DNA of 45,604 bases from DASPKT01 sp035626475 (GCA_035626475.1 DASPNP010000028.1:1-45604), one strand, 5' to 3'; shown: positions 11,195 through 21,456, counted from the first letter of the stretch. Made by a program: numbers and translations. The notes: generated from the letters alone by a model not told the origin.

Positions 11195-11683
11195 ATGGCC
11201 TTGCTCGACCGTTCCGTGCGCGGCCTCTTCCTGGTGGAGCTGGTCAAGGGCCTGGCCCTGACCTTCAGCTACATGTTCAAGCCGCGGGTGACGCTGAACT
11301 ACCCGCACGAGCGCAACCCGATCAGCCCGCGGTTCCGCGGCGAGCATGCGCTGCGCCGCTATCCCAACGGCGAGGAGCGCTGCATCGCGTGCAAGCTGTG
11401 CGAGGCCGTGTGCCCGGCGCTGGCGATCACGATCGAGGCCGAGCCGCGCCAGGACGGGTCGCGCCGCACCACGCGGTACGACATCGACATGACCAAGTGC
11501 ATCTATTGCGGTCTGTGCCAGGAGGCCTGCCCGGTGGACGCCATCGTCGAGGGGCCGAACCTGGAGTTCGCCACTGAGACGCGCGAGGAGCTCTTCTACA
11601 ACAAGGAGAAGCTGCTGGCGAACGGCGACCGCTGGGAGCCCCTGCTCGCCGCCAACATTGCGGTCGACGCGCCGTACCGTTAA
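11195..11683 (+). CDS. nuoI: NADH-quinone oxidoreductase subunit I
   Basis: This TYKY-type subunit has two [4Fe-4S] clusters (N6a and N6b) that relay electrons to N2. The motifs CIACKLCEAVCP (C63, C66, C69, C73) and CIYCGLCQEACPVDAI (C102, C105, C108, C112) are intact. The ATG at 11195 gives 162 residues and has GGAGGG five bases upstream. An in-frame TTG at 11183 would sit on that ribosome binding site and is rejected. The N-terminal amphipathic helix that docks to the membrane arm (residues about 5-30) is present. Confidence 0.97.
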   Translation: MALLDRSVRGLFLVELVKGLALTFSYMFKPRVTLNYPHERNPISPRFRGEHALRRYPNGEERCIACKLCEAVCPALAITIEAEPRQDGSRRTTRYDIDMTKCIYCGLCQEACPVDAIVEGPNLEFATETREELFYNKEKLLANGDRWEPLLAANIAVDAPYR

Positions 11684-11788
11684 TAACACCTCCGTCGGAG
11701 GGGGTACCCTCCGCCCGGCTCCTCCTAGGGAGAGTCCCGTCTTGAGCGCCCTTCACCCGACCAGCCCGAACCGGAGGCGGTTGCCCTG

Positions 11789-12388
11789 ATGCTGACCGGA
11801 ATCGTCTTCTACGTCTTCGCCGCCATCATGGTGGCGTCGGGCGTGTTGGTCATCACCGCGCGGAATCCCGTGCATTCGGTGCTGTACCTGATCCTCGCCT
11901 TCTTCACCGCGGCCGGGCTGTTCGTCCTGCTGGGCGCCGAGTTCGTGGCGATGATCCTGGTCATCGTCTATGTCGGCGCCGTGGCGGTGCTGTTCCTGTT
12001 CGTCGTCATGATGCTGGACGTGAACTTCCAGGAGCTCAGGGCCGGCTTCAAGCGCTACCTGCCGATCGGCCTGACGGTCGGCGTGGTGCTGCTGGCCGAG
12101 CTTGCGCTTCTGGCTACCGGCTTCTTCCGCGGCGAGCAGATGCGCAGCTTCCCGGCGGTGGACCCCACCGTGTCGAACACGCATGCGCTCGGCGCCGTGA
12201 TCTACACCGACTATGTCTACGTCTTCCAGGCCTCGGGCCTGATCCTGCTGGTCGCGATGATCGGCGCCATCGTCCTGACGCTGCGCTCGCGCGAGGGTGT
12301 GAAGCGCCAGGACATCGGCCGCCAGCTCGACCGCCGCCGCGAGGACGTGGTGGCCGTCGTGAAGGTCCCGACCCGGGGAGGGGTGTGA
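11789..12388 (+). CDS. nuoJ: NADH-quinone oxidoreductase subunit J
   Basis: This is a membrane subunit of complex I, 199 residues with five predicted helices. The conserved third-helix segment MILVIVYVGAVAVLFLFVVMMLDV (residues about 54-77) contains the pi-bulge region known to switch conformation during turnover. The gap from nuoI is 105 bases and holds only short GC dyads (CCTCCGTCGGAGG near 11689). nuoK begins one base after its stop. Confidence 0.96.
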   Translation: MLTGIVFYVFAAIMVASGVLVITARNPVHSVLYLILAFFTAAGLFVLLGAEFVAMILVIVYVGAVAVLFLFVVMMLDVNFQELRAGFKRYLPIGLTVGVVLLAELALLATGFFRGEQMRSFPAVDPTVSNTHALGAVIYTDYVYVFQASGLILLVAMIGAIVLTLRSREGVKRQDIGRQLDRRREDVVAVVKVPTRGGV

Positions 12389-12389
12389 A

Positions 12390-12698
12390 ATGGAAATCAC
12401 TCTGGCCCACTATCTGACGGTCGCGGCGATCCTGTTCACGCTGGGCGTGTTCGGCATCTTCCTGAACCGCCGCAACGTCATCATCATCCTGATGTCGGTC
12501 GAGCTGATCCTGCTCTCGGTCAACATCAACCTGGTGGCCTTCTCGGTCTTCCTCGGCAATCTGACGGGGCAGGTGTTCGCCCTGTTCATCCTGACCGTGG
12601 CCGCGGCCGAGGCCGCCATCGGCCTCGCCATCCTGGTCGTCTATTTCCGCAACCGCGGCACCATCGCGGTTGAGGACATCAATCTGATGAAGGGCTGA
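12390..12698 (+). CDS. nuoK: NADH-quinone oxidoreductase subunit K
   Basis: This is a three-helix membrane subunit related to MrpC antiporter proteins, 102 residues. The two buried glutamates needed for proton translocation are at E38 (LMSVELILLSVN) and E74 (AAAEAAIGLAI), corresponding to E36 and E72 of E. coli. It is tightly packed between nuoJ (1 base) and nuoL (4 bases). Confidence 0.97.
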   Translation: MEITLAHYLTVAAILFTLGVFGIFLNRRNVIIILMSVELILLSVNINLVAFSVFLGNLTGQVFALFILTVAAAEAAIGLAILVVYFRNRGTIAVEDINLMKG

Positions 12699-12702
12699 GG
12701 CG

Positions 12703-14628
12703 ATGGAAATCGCAGCCGTTTTCCTGCCCCTGCTGGGCGCCTTCATCGCCGGCTTCTTCGGCCGGTGGCTGGGCGACCGCGGCTCGCAGATCGTGACCTG
12801 CGCCGGCGTGCTGACCGCCGCCGCGCTGTCCATCGTCCTCTTCTTCGAGGTGGCGCTCGGCCATCAGCCGCGCACGGTCCAGCTCATGACCTGGATCTCC
12901 AGCGGCGAGTTCGAGGTGAACTGGGCGCTGAAGATCGACACGCTGACCGCCGTCATGCTGGTGGTGGTGAACGGCGTGTCCTCCATGGTCCACGTCTACT
13001 CGGTCGGCTACATGAGCCACGACCCGAGCAAGCCGCGCTTCATGGCCTATCTCAGCCTCTTCACCTTCATGATGCTCATGCTGGTGACGGCGGACAATCT
13101 GCTGCAGATGTTCTTCGGCTGGGAGGGCGTCGGTCTCGCCTCCTACCTGCTGATCAACTTCTGGTACGAGAAGAAGAGCGCCAACGATGCCTCGATGAAG
13201 GCGTTCCTGGTGAACCGCGTGGGCGATTTCGGCTTCGCGCTGGGCATCATGGCGATCTTCGTGATCTTCGGCACGGTCCAGTTCGACGAGATCTTCGCCC
13301 AGGCCGCCGGGAAGGCGAACGAGAGCTTCAACTTCCTGGGGCTGCAGCTGCACGGGCTGACCGTGGCCTGCCTGCTGCTGTTCATCGGCGCCATGGGCAA
13401 GTCGGCGCAGCTGGGCCTGCACACCTGGCTGCCGGACGCGATGGAGGGCCCGACCCCGGTGTCGGCGCTGATCCACGCGGCCACCATGGTGACCGCCGGC
13501 GTCTTCATGCTGTCGCGCATGTCGCCGGTGTTCGAGTACGCGCCGACCGCGCTGATGGTCGTGACCGTCATGGGCGGGTTGACGGCCATCGTCGCCGCCA
13601 CGATCGGCATGACCCAGTTCGACATCAAGCGGGTCATCGCCTATTCGACCATGAGCCAGCTCGGCTACATGTTCTTCGCCATCGGCGTCTCGGCCTACCA
13701 AGCCGCCGTGTTCCACCTGATGACGCACGCCTTCTTCAAGGCGCTGCTGTTCCTCGGCGCGGGCTCGGTCATCCATGCGCTGTCCGGCGAGCAGGACATG
13801 CGCAAGATGGGCGGCGTCTGGCGGATGATCCCCTTCACTTACGCCATGATGTGGATCGGCAGCCTGGCGCTGGCCGGCATCCCGATCTTCGCCGGCTTCT
13901 ACTCCAAGGACATGATCCTGGAGGCCGCCTATGCCGACCACAGCTGGTTCGGCACCCTGGCCTTCTGGCTCGGCATCGCCGCGGCGCTGCTGACCGCCTT
14001 CTACTCCTGGCGCCTGATCTTCCTGAGCTTCCACGGCAAGCCGCGCGCGGACGAGCAGGTGATGGCCCATGTCCACGAGTCGCCGCTCTCCATGACCATC
14101 CCGCTGGCGGTGCTGGCGGTCGGCGCGGTGTTCTCCGGCCTGGTGGCCTATGACTGGTTCGTCGGCCATGACCGCGCCGCCTTCTGGGGCGAGTCGATCC
14201 AGGTGCTGGCCGCCAACGACACGGTCGAGGCCGCGCACCATGTGCCGGGCTGGGTGCCCTACGCGCCGCTGGTGGTGGCGATCCTGGGCATCCTCGGCGC
14301 CTATGTCGCCTATGTGGCCAAGCCGGACCTGCCGGGCGCCTTCGTGCGGTCGGTCGGCGCGCTGCACACGCTGGTCTTCAACAAGTACTTCTTCGACGAG
14401 ATCTACGACCGCCTGTTCGTGCGGCCGTCCCAGGCGCTGGGATACGGCCTCTGGAAGGGCGGCGACGAGACCGTCATCGACGGCATCGGGCCGGACGGCG
14501 TGGCGGCCATGACCAACCGCCTGGCCGGCCGCGCCAGCCGCCTTCAGTCCGGCTACGTGTACCACTACGCCTTCGCCATGGTGATCGGCGTGGTCGCGCT
14601 GGTCGGCTGGTTCTACTTCTATCGCTAA
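12703..14628 (+). CDS. nuoL: NADH-quinone oxidoreductase subunit L
   Basis: This is the distal antiporter-like proton-pumping subunit with the long lateral helix. Its 641 residues are mostly hydrophobic. The key motifs are GWEGVGLASYLLINFWY (functional Glu) and MGKSAQLGLHTWLPDAMEGPTPVSALIHAATMVTAGVF (Lys and His of the half-channels). The C-terminal region from about residue 500 gives the amphipathic transverse helix and the final anchor WFYFYR. Confidence 0.97.
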   Translation: MEIAAVFLPLLGAFIAGFFGRWLGDRGSQIVTCAGVLTAAALSIVLFFEVALGHQPRTVQLMTWISSGEFEVNWALKIDTLTAVMLVVVNGVSSMVHVYSVGYMSHDPSKPRFMAYLSLFTFMMLMLVTADNLLQMFFGWEGVGLASYLLINFWYEKKSANDASMKAFLVNRVGDFGFALGIMAIFVIFGTVQFDEIFAQAAGKANESFNFLGLQLHGLTVACLLLFIGAMGKSAQLGLHTWLPDAMEGPTPVSALIHAATMVTAGVFMLSRMSPVFEYAPTALMVVTVMGGLTAIVAATIGMTQFDIKRVIAYSTMSQLGYMFFAIGVSAYQAAVFHLMTHAFFKALLFLGAGSVIHALSGEQDMRKMGGVWRMIPFTYAMMWIGSLALAGIPIFAGFYSKDMILEAAYADHSWFGTLAFWLGIAAALLTAFYSWRLIFLSFHGKPRADEQVMAHVHESPLSMTIPLAVLAVGAVFSGLVAYDWFVGHDRAAFWGESIQVLAANDTVEAAHHVPGWVPYAPLVVAILGILGAYVAYVAKPDLPGAFVRSVGALHTLVFNKYFFDEIYDRLFVRPSQALGYGLWKGGDETVIDGIGPDGVAAMTNRLAGRASRLQSGYVYHYAFAMVIGVVALVGWFYFYR

Positions 14629-14649
14629 GCGGGACGGGGAAGTTCGAAA

Positions 14650-16212
14650 ATGGCTGAATGGCCGATCCTGTCGCTGACGACGTTCCTTCCTCTCGTCGGC
14701 GCCTTCTTCATCCTGCTGATCCGGGGTGAGCCCGGCGTGGTGGCGCGCAACGCCCGCAGCGTCGCGCTGTGGACCTCGCTGGTCACCTTCGTGGTCTCCC
14801 TCTTCATCCTGCTGGAATTCGACCCGAGCAACCCGGGCTTCCAGCTGATGGAGGAGATGGCCTGGATCCCGTCGCTGGGCATCTCCTACCTGAAGGGCGT
14901 CGACGGCATCTCGCTGTGGTTCGTCATCGCCTCGACCTTCCTGACGCCGATCTGCGTCCTGGCCTCCTGGGACTCGGTCGAGCACCGGGTGAAAGAGTTC
15001 ATGATCGCCATGCTGGTCCTGGAGACCATGCTGGTCGGCATGTTCACGTCGCTGGACTTCGTGCTGTTCTACATCTTCTTCGAAGGTGTGCTGCTGCCGA
15101 TGTTCCTGCTGATCGGCGTGTGGGGCGGCCCGGGCCGCATCTACGCCGCCTACAAGTTCTTCATCTACACCTTCGTCGGCTCGGTGCTGATGCTGCTGGC
15201 GATCCTGACCATGTACCTGGTGCTGCCCGAGCGGACCATGGACATGCGGGTGATGCTGGACCACGCCTTCGACCCGAAGCTGCAGCTGTGGCTGTGGGCC
15301 GCCTTCTTCGTCGCCTTCGCGGTGAAGACGCCGATGTGGCCCTTCCACACCTGGCTGCCCTTCGCCCACGTCGAGGCGCCGACGGCCGGCTCGGTGATGC
15401 TGGCCGGCGTGATGCTGAAGATGGGTGGCTACGGCCTGATCCGCTGCAACCTGCAGATGCTGCCGGCCGGGTCCGAGTACTTCACGACGCTCGTGTTCGT
15501 GATGTCGGTCGTCGCCATCATCTACACCTCGCTGGTGGCGCTGGCGCAGGCTGACATGAAGAAGATGATCGCCTACTCGTCGGTGGCCCACATGGGCTAT
15601 GTGACGCTCGGCATCTTCGCCGCGAACGAGCAGGGGCTGGACGGCGCCATGTTCCAGATGCTGTCGCACACCATCGTGTCGGCGGCGCTCTTCCTCTGCA
15701 TCGGCGTGGTCTACAACCGGCTGCACACCCGCGAGATCGCGCGCTATGGCGGGCTGGCCACCAACATGCCGAAGTACGCGGTGGTCTTCACCGTGTTCAT
15801 GCTGGCCTCGGTCGGCCTGCCCGGCACCAGCGGTTTCGTCGGCGAGTTCCTGACCATGCTGGGCGCCTTCCGGGTGAACACCTGGGCGGCCTTCTTCGCG
15901 GCCACGGGCCTGGTGTTCGGCGCGGCCTACATGCTGCTGCTCTACCGCAAGCTCTTCTTCGGCAAGCTGGTGAAGGACGACGTCGCCCGCATGCAGGATC
16001 TGGGCTGGCGCGAGGTGGCCTTCTTCGCCCCGCTGGTGGCGCTCGTGATCTACATGGGCGTCGCGCCGAACGCCTTCCAGAGCTACTACATGCCGTCGGT
16101 CGAGAAGATCCTCGGCGACCACCAGACCTCGCTGCAGGCCCTGAAGGCCACCGAGCCCGCCGCCCCGCAGCTGGCCGAGACCCCGGCCGCCTCCGCTTCT
16201 TCCGGGAACTGA
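14650..16212 (+). CDS. nuoM: NADH-quinone oxidoreductase subunit M
   Basis: This is the second antiporter-like proton-pumping subunit, 520 residues with about 14 predicted helices. The conserved segments are FYIFFEGVLLPMFLLIGVWGG (functional Glu) and VKTPMWPFHTWLPFAHVEAPTAGSVMLAGVMLKMGGYGLIR. The C-terminus has an Ala/Pro-rich tail of about 30 residues (KATEPAAPQLAETPAASASS) beyond the last helix, which is not part of the usual core. It starts 21 bases after nuoL and ends 3 bases before nuoN. Confidence 0.97.
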   Translation: MAEWPILSLTTFLPLVGAFFILLIRGEPGVVARNARSVALWTSLVTFVVSLFILLEFDPSNPGFQLMEEMAWIPSLGISYLKGVDGISLWFVIASTFLTPICVLASWDSVEHRVKEFMIAMLVLETMLVGMFTSLDFVLFYIFFEGVLLPMFLLIGVWGGPGRIYAAYKFFIYTFVGSVLMLLAILTMYLVLPERTMDMRVMLDHAFDPKLQLWLWAAFFVAFAVKTPMWPFHTWLPFAHVEAPTAGSVMLAGVMLKMGGYGLIRCNLQMLPAGSEYFTTLVFVMSVVAIIYTSLVALAQADMKKMIAYSSVAHMGYVTLGIFAANEQGLDGAMFQMLSHTIVSAALFLCIGVVYNRLHTREIARYGGLATNMPKYAVVFTVFMLASVGLPGTSGFVGEFLTMLGAFRVNTWAAFFAATGLVFGAAYMLLLYRKLFFGKLVKDDVARMQDLGWREVAFFAPLVALVIYMGVAPNAFQSYYMPSVEKILGDHQTSLQALKATEPAAPQLAETPAASASSGN

Positions 16213-16215
16213 TCC

Positions 16216-17664
16216 ATGGTTGCCACTCCTGACCTCGCGCCGGCGCTGCCCGAGATCTTCCTGGCCTGCTCCGGCCTCGCCCTGCTGATGCTGGGCGTGT
16301 TCCGCGGCGACGGGGCGACCCGGCTCGTCTCCTGGCTGACCGTGGCGGCCCTGGTGGTCACCGGCGGGCTGCTGGCGGTGAATGTCGGTGCCGATGTCCG
16401 CACCGTCACCTTCTCCGGCATGTACGTGACCGACCCCTTCGCCATCTTCGCCAAGCAGCTGATCCTGCTCGGCACGGCGCTGTCGGTCATCGTCTCGATG
16501 GGCTACATCGAGCGCGAGCAGATGAAGCGCTGCGAGTATCCGGTGCTGATGCTGTTCGCCACCGTCGGCATGATGATGATGGTGTCGGCGAACGACCTGC
16601 TGTCGCTCTATGTCGGCCTTGAGCTGCAGAGCCTGTCGCTCTACGTCATCGCCGCCTTCCGCCGCGACTTCGCGCGCAGCTCGGAGGCCGGCCTGAAGTA
16701 CTTCGTGCTGGGAGCGCTCAGCTCGGGCCTGCTGCTGTACGGCACCAGCCTGATCTACGGCTTCGCCGGCACCACCAACTTCGACCAGCTGGCCCGCGTG
16801 CTGGTCGGCGGCGAGCAGCTGGACCTGGGGATCCTGGTCGGGCTGATCTTCGTGGCCTCGGGCCTGGCCTTCAAGATCTCGGCCGTGCCGTTCCACATGT
16901 GGACGCCCGACGTGTACGAGGGCGCGCCGACCAGCGTGACGGCCTTCTTCGCCGTGGCGCCGAAGATCGCCGCCATCTGCCTGTTCATGCGCCTGCTGGT
17001 GGGCCCGTTCTTCCAGATGGCGGGCGAGTGGCAGCAGGTGATCATCGTCTGCTCCGTCGGCTCCATGCTGCTGGGCTCGCTGGCGGCCATCCGCCAGACC
17101 AACATCAAGCGCCTGATGGCCTACAGCTCGATCGGCCATATCGGCTACGCGCTGGTGGGCGTCGCCGCCGGCACCAAGGACGGCGTCGCCGGCGTGCTGA
17201 TCTACATGGCGATCTACCTAGTCATGAATGTCGGCACCTTCGCCATCATCCTCTCCATGCGCCAGAGCGGCCGCATGGTGGAGGAGATCAGCGACCTCTC
17301 GGGGCTCTCCAAGTCGCACCCGATGATGGCGCTGTCGCTGGCGGTGTTCATGTGGTCGATGGCGGGCGTGCCGCCGGCGGCCGGCTTCTGGGGCAAGCTC
17401 TACGTCTTCAAGGCGGCGGTCGACGCCGACCTGACGATCCTCGCCCTGATCGGCCTGCTGACCAGTGCGATCTCGCTCTACTACTACCTGCGCATCATCA
17501 AGGTGATCTATTTCGACGAGCAGGCCGAGCCGCTGGACCGGCCGACGCGCTCGGTCGCGCTGGTGATCACCGGGACGGCGCTGTTCACCTTCCCGGTCTT
17601 CTACCTGTTCGCGAATCCGATCATCAACGGCGCCATGGCGGCTGCGACCAGCCTCTTCCCCTGA
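16216..17664 (+). CDS. nuoN: NADH-quinone oxidoreductase subunit N
   Basis: This is the third antiporter-like proton-pumping subunit, 482 residues with about 14 helices. Characteristic segments are LYVGLELQSLSLYVIAAF (functional Glu) and FKISAVPFHMWTPDVYEGAPTSVTAFFAVAPK. It completes the 14-gene set with no gene missing and no unrelated open frame inserted. Its TGA shares bases with the ATG of birA, so the biotin ligase is probably co-transcribed. Confidence 0.97.
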   Translation: MVATPDLAPALPEIFLACSGLALLMLGVFRGDGATRLVSWLTVAALVVTGGLLAVNVGADVRTVTFSGMYVTDPFAIFAKQLILLGTALSVIVSMGYIEREQMKRCEYPVLMLFATVGMMMMVSANDLLSLYVGLELQSLSLYVIAAFRRDFARSSEAGLKYFVLGALSSGLLLYGTSLIYGFAGTTNFDQLARVLVGGEQLDLGILVGLIFVASGLAFKISAVPFHMWTPDVYEGAPTSVTAFFAVAPKIAAICLFMRLLVGPFFQMAGEWQQVIIVCSVGSMLLGSLAAIRQTNIKRLMAYSSIGHIGYALVGVAAGTKDGVAGVLIYMAIYLVMNVGTFAIILSMRQSGRMVEEISDLSGLSKSHPMMALSLAVFMWSMAGVPPAAGFWGKLYVFKAAVDADLTILALIGLLTSAISLYYYLRIIKVIYFDEQAEPLDRPTRSVALVITGTALFTFPVFYLFANPIINGAMAAATSLFP

Positions 17665-18473
17665 TGCGGCCCGACGGAACAGACAATGCAGCACGGACGG
17701 CCGCGGCGACCCCGCGGCCGTTCGCGACTCTGCCGGACTGGTACCGGCTGACCGAGCTTGAGCGCTGCGGCAGCACCAACGATGTCGCCAAGGAGCTGGC
17801 CCGATCAGGCGCGCCGGAGGGGACCCTGGTGCGGACCCTGATGCAGGAGGCGGGCAGGGGACGCCGAGGCCGCGCCTGGACGTCGATCCCCGGCAATCTC
17901 TACTGCTCATTGGTGCTGCGCCCCCATGGCGGCCCGGCCCGGGCGGCGGAGATCAGCTTCGTCGCGGCGCTGGCCGTGGCGCAGGCTGTCTCCGACCTGG
18001 TGCCCGGCGCGCCCAAGGTGAAATGGCCGAACGACGTGCTGCTGGACGGCGCCAAGATCGCCGGCATCCTGCTGGAATCGGAGCCCGGCCCCGGCGGCAC
18101 GGTGGAGTGGTTGGTGCTGGGCGTCGGCGTCAACGTCTCAGGCCATCCGGAGGGGCTGGACTATCCCGCGACCTCGTTGCGTGAGGCGGGCGCGGACATC
18201 GACGCCGGCGAGGTGCTGGCCCTCTACGGCCGGCATTTCCTCACCTGGTACGAGCGCTGGCAGACCTACGGCTTCGCGCCAGTGCGCGCCGCTTGGCTGA
18301 ACGCGGCCCAGGGGCTGGGCGGGCCGGTGACGGTGCGGCTGGCGGCCGAGAGCTTCGAAGGGCGGCTGGTCGACCTGGACGAGGAGGGCGGGCTGATCGT
18401 GGAGACCGGCACTGGCCGCCGCCGCGTCACCGCCGGGGACGTGTTCCCCGCCACATCCCGCGTGGGGGCCTGA
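17664..18473 (+). CDS. birA: Biotin--[acetyl-CoA-carboxylase] ligase, group I (no HTH)
   Basis: It attaches biotin to carboxylase carrier lysines through biotinyl-5'-AMP. In 269 residues it shows the biotinyl-AMP-binding GRGRRGR (64-70), KWPNDVL (120-126) and K131 of KIAGIL, followed by a short C-terminal SH3-like domain. No N-terminal winged-helix domain is present, so it cannot act as the classical E. coli biotin repressor. The N-terminal 25 residues are low-complexity, and internal starts are possible. It overlaps nuoN by one base and ends one base before coaX. Confidence 0.93.
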   Translation: MRPDGTDNAARTAAATPRPFATLPDWYRLTELERCGSTNDVAKELARSGAPEGTLVRTLMQEAGRGRRGRAWTSIPGNLYCSLVLRPHGGPARAAEISFVAALAVAQAVSDLVPGAPKVKWPNDVLLDGAKIAGILLESEPGPGGTVEWLVLGVGVNVSGHPEGLDYPATSLREAGADIDAGEVLALYGRHFLTWYERWQTYGFAPVRAAWLNAAQGLGGPVTVRLAAESFEGRLVDLDEEGGLIVETGTGRRRVTAGDVFPATSRVGA

Positions 18474-18474
18474 T

Positions 18475-19260
18475 ATGCTGCTCGCCATCGACGCCGGCAA
18501 CACCAACGTCGTCTTCGCCGTCTTCGACGGGGAGGAGCGGCGGGGGCAGTGGCGCATCGCCACCGAGGCGCGCCGCACGTCGGACGAGTACGCGGTCTGG
18601 CTGACCAGCCTCATGGCGATGAAAGGGCTGAAGCCGGCGGACGTGAAGGCCTGCATCCTCTCCAGCGTCGTGCCGGCGGCGACGCGCGATCTGATCAAGC
18701 TGTGCGAGGACCATTTCGGCAGCACGCCGATGCGGGTCGGCGACCCTTCCGTGGACCTCGGCATCGAGGTGCGGATCGACAATCCGCGGGAGGCCGGCGC
18801 CGACCGGCTGGTCAACGCCGTCTCCGCCGTGGCCCGCTACAAGGCCCCGCTCGTGGTGTTGGACATCGGCACCGGCACGACCTTCGACGTGGTGGATGCG
18901 GACGGCGCCTTCGCCGGCGGCGTCATCGCGCCGGGGCCGATGCTGTCGCTGGACGCGCTCCATCGGGTGGCCGCGCAGCTCCCGAAGGTGGATATCCTCA
19001 AACCCGAGCGGGTCATCGGGAGGGGCACGGTCGCGGCGATGCAATCGGGCATGTATTGGGGCTATACCGGGATGATCGAGGGCATCCTGCGGCGCCTCAA
19101 GGCGGAGCTGTCGCCGACGGGCGATCCGCCGGTCACCGTCATCGGGACGGGCGGCCTGGTCCGCCTGTTCGCCGAGGCGACCGGCATGGTCGACCATGTC
19201 GACGGCGACCTGACGCTCAGGGGCCTTCTCCTCATCCACCAGCGCAACTGGAAACCATGA
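18475..19260 (+). CDS. coaX: Type III pantothenate kinase
   Basis: It phosphorylates pantothenate, the first step of coenzyme A synthesis. CoaX belongs to the ASKHA fold and is insensitive to CoA feedback. It has 261 residues. The N-terminal phosphate loop MLLAIDAGNTNVVFAVFDG and the second motif LDIGTGTTFDVVDADGAFAGGVIAPG (about residue 127 on) are intact, and the pantothenate-binding GADR follows NPREA. The end overlaps RNase J as ATGA. The birA-coaX neighbourhood is common and groups cofactor genes. Confidence 0.96.
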   Translation: MLLAIDAGNTNVVFAVFDGEERRGQWRIATEARRTSDEYAVWLTSLMAMKGLKPADVKACILSSVVPAATRDLIKLCEDHFGSTPMRVGDPSVDLGIEVRIDNPREAGADRLVNAVSAVARYKAPLVVLDIGTGTTFDVVDADGAFAGGVIAPGPMLSLDALHRVAAQLPKVDILKPERVIGRGTVAAMQSGMYWGYTGMIEGILRRLKAELSPTGDPPVTVIGTGGLVRLFAEATGMVDHVDGDLTLRGLLLIHQRNWKP

Positions 19261-20954
19261 CCGACCGGACCGACGCAGAGGCCGCCCTGGGGGACGGGGA
19301 CTTCGACGAGGACGCCCTCTATTTCCTGCCGCTGGGCGGTGCCGGCGAGATCGGCATGAACCTCAACCTCTACGGCCATGCCGGCCGTTGGCTGATGGTC
19401 GATCTCGGCGTCAGCTTCGGCGACGAGACCACGCCCGGAATCGACGTGCTGATGCCCGACCCGGCCTTCATCGCCGAGCGGGCGGAGGATCTGGTCGGTC
19501 TGGTCATCACCCACGCCCATGAGGACCATCTGGGCGCCATCCAGTATCTCTGGCCCGAGCTGCGCTGCCCGATCTACGCCACGCCCTTCGCCGCCTCGGT
19601 CCTGCGCAACAAGCTGCGCGAGCGCGAGCTGGACCGGCGGGTGCAGATCATCGAGGTGGCGCCGGGCGAGCGCTGGCCGGTCGGTCCCTTCGACCTGGAG
19701 CTGGTGGCCGTCACCCATTCCGTGCCGGAGCCCAACGCCCTGGTCATCCGCACCCCCGCCGGCACCGTCGTCCATAGCGGCGACTGGAAGCTGGACCCCG
19801 ACCCGGTCATCGGCCCCACGGCCGACGAGGCGGCGCTGCAGGCCCTGGGGCACCAGGGCGTCACCGCGCTGGTGTGCGACAGCACCAACGCGCTGGTGCC
19901 CGGCCATAGCGGTTCCGAGGCCGCGGTCGCCAAGAGCTTCGAGGAGCTGTTCGGCCTCTACGAGGGCAAGCGCATCGCCGTCAGCTGCTTCGCCACGAAC
20001 GTGGCGCGGCTGCATTCGGTCGCCGTGGCGGCCGCCGCGCACGACCGGCATGTGGCGCTGGTCGGCCGGTCTCTCTGGCGCATCAACGAGGCCGCCCGCG
20101 CCAACGGCTACCTGACCGACCTGCCGCCCTTCGTCACCGAGCGCGATGCCGGCTTCCTGCCGCGCGAGAAGACGGTTCTGATCTGCACCGGCAGCCAGGG
20201 CGAGCCGCGCGCCGCCCTGTCGCGCATCGCCGCCGGCGACCATCCCGAGGTCGATCTGGAGCCGGGCGACGTCGTGATCTTCTCGTCGCGCGAGATTCCC
20301 GGGAACGAGCGGGCCATCGCCAATGTGCAGAACGGCCTGATCCGGCGGGGGATCGAGGTGCTGACGGCCGACGACGCCTTCGTGCATGTCTCCGGCCATC
20401 CCTGCCGCGACGAGCTAGCGCGCATGTACCAGTTGGTCCGGCCGCAGATCGCCATCCCCGTCCACGGCGAGCGGCGGCACCTGCAGGCGCATGCCCAGCT
20501 GGCGCTTTCCTGCCAGGTGGGCCAAGCGCTGATCCCGGAGGACGGGGCGGTGATCCGCCTGGCGCCCGGGCCGGCGGAGATCGTCGGCCATGTCCATGCC
20601 GGCCGGCTCTGCGTCGACGGCAAGAAGATCGTGCCGCTGAACGGCAACGCCATGCGCTCGCGTGCCCGCATGAGCTACAGCGGCGCCGCCGTGGCGACGC
20701 TGGTGCTGAACGAACGCGGCGAGCTGCTGGCCGATCCGAAGCTGGCGGTCATGGGTCTGCTGGACGGGGAGGAGGACGAGGCCGATCTGGAGGACGCGAT
20801 CGAGGCGGTGCGCCGTGCGGTCGAGTCGATCCCGCTGTCCCAGCGCCGCGACGACACCGCCATCCGCGAGGCCGCCCGCATCGCCGTCCGGCGCAGCTTC
20901 AACGCGTCCCAGGGGCGCAAGCCCGTGACCGAGATCCATCTGGTCCGGGTCTAG
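19257..20954 (+). CDS. rnj: Ribonuclease J
   Basis: This metallo-beta-lactamase/beta-CASP ribonuclease has 5'-exonuclease and endonuclease activity in mRNA decay and rRNA maturation. It has 565 residues. The zinc motif HAHEDH (H86, H88, D90, H91) is intact, followed by HSVPEP, the beta-CASP segment (CFATNVARLHS, ICTGSQGEPRAALSRI) and the late HVSGHPCRDEL and PVHGERRHL motifs. A C-terminal region completes it. The ATG at 19257 overlaps coaX; the longer upstream frame is coaX read out of frame. Confidence 0.96.
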   Translation: MTDRTDAEAALGDGDFDEDALYFLPLGGAGEIGMNLNLYGHAGRWLMVDLGVSFGDETTPGIDVLMPDPAFIAERAEDLVGLVITHAHEDHLGAIQYLWPELRCPIYATPFAASVLRNKLRERELDRRVQIIEVAPGERWPVGPFDLELVAVTHSVPEPNALVIRTPAGTVVHSGDWKLDPDPVIGPTADEAALQALGHQGVTALVCDSTNALVPGHSGSEAAVAKSFEELFGLYEGKRIAVSCFATNVARLHSVAVAAAAHDRHVALVGRSLWRINEAARANGYLTDLPPFVTERDAGFLPREKTVLICTGSQGEPRAALSRIAAGDHPEVDLEPGDVVIFSSREIPGNERAIANVQNGLIRRGIEVLTADDAFVHVSGHPCRDELARMYQLVRPQIAIPVHGERRHLQAHAQLALSCQVGQALIPEDGAVIRLAPGPAEIVGHVHAGRLCVDGKKIVPLNGNAMRSRARMSYSGAAVATLVLNERGELLADPKLAVMGLLDGEEDEADLEDAIEAVRRAVESIPLSQRRDDTAIREAARIAVRRSFNASQGRKPVTEIHLVRV

Positions 20955-20982
20955 GAACGAGAAGAATGGGAAGGGGAGCAGA

Positions 20983-21387
<405 letters not shown>

Positions 21388-21456
21388 GCGTTCCGCCGCA
21401 TTGCGCCGGCGCGGCCGCCACCCTACCTTTCGGGCACTGAACCGACGGGAAGCGCC

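Noticed and set aside
12679..17139. A 1486-codon open frame on the minus strand opposite nuoLMN
   Set aside because: Same GC-driven shadow effect; composition is dominated by Arg, Asp, His and Gln and the plus strand is unambiguous.
17664..18473. BirA as a biotin-operon repressor
   Set aside because: No helix-turn-helix domain is present at the N-terminus, so only the ligase role is supported.
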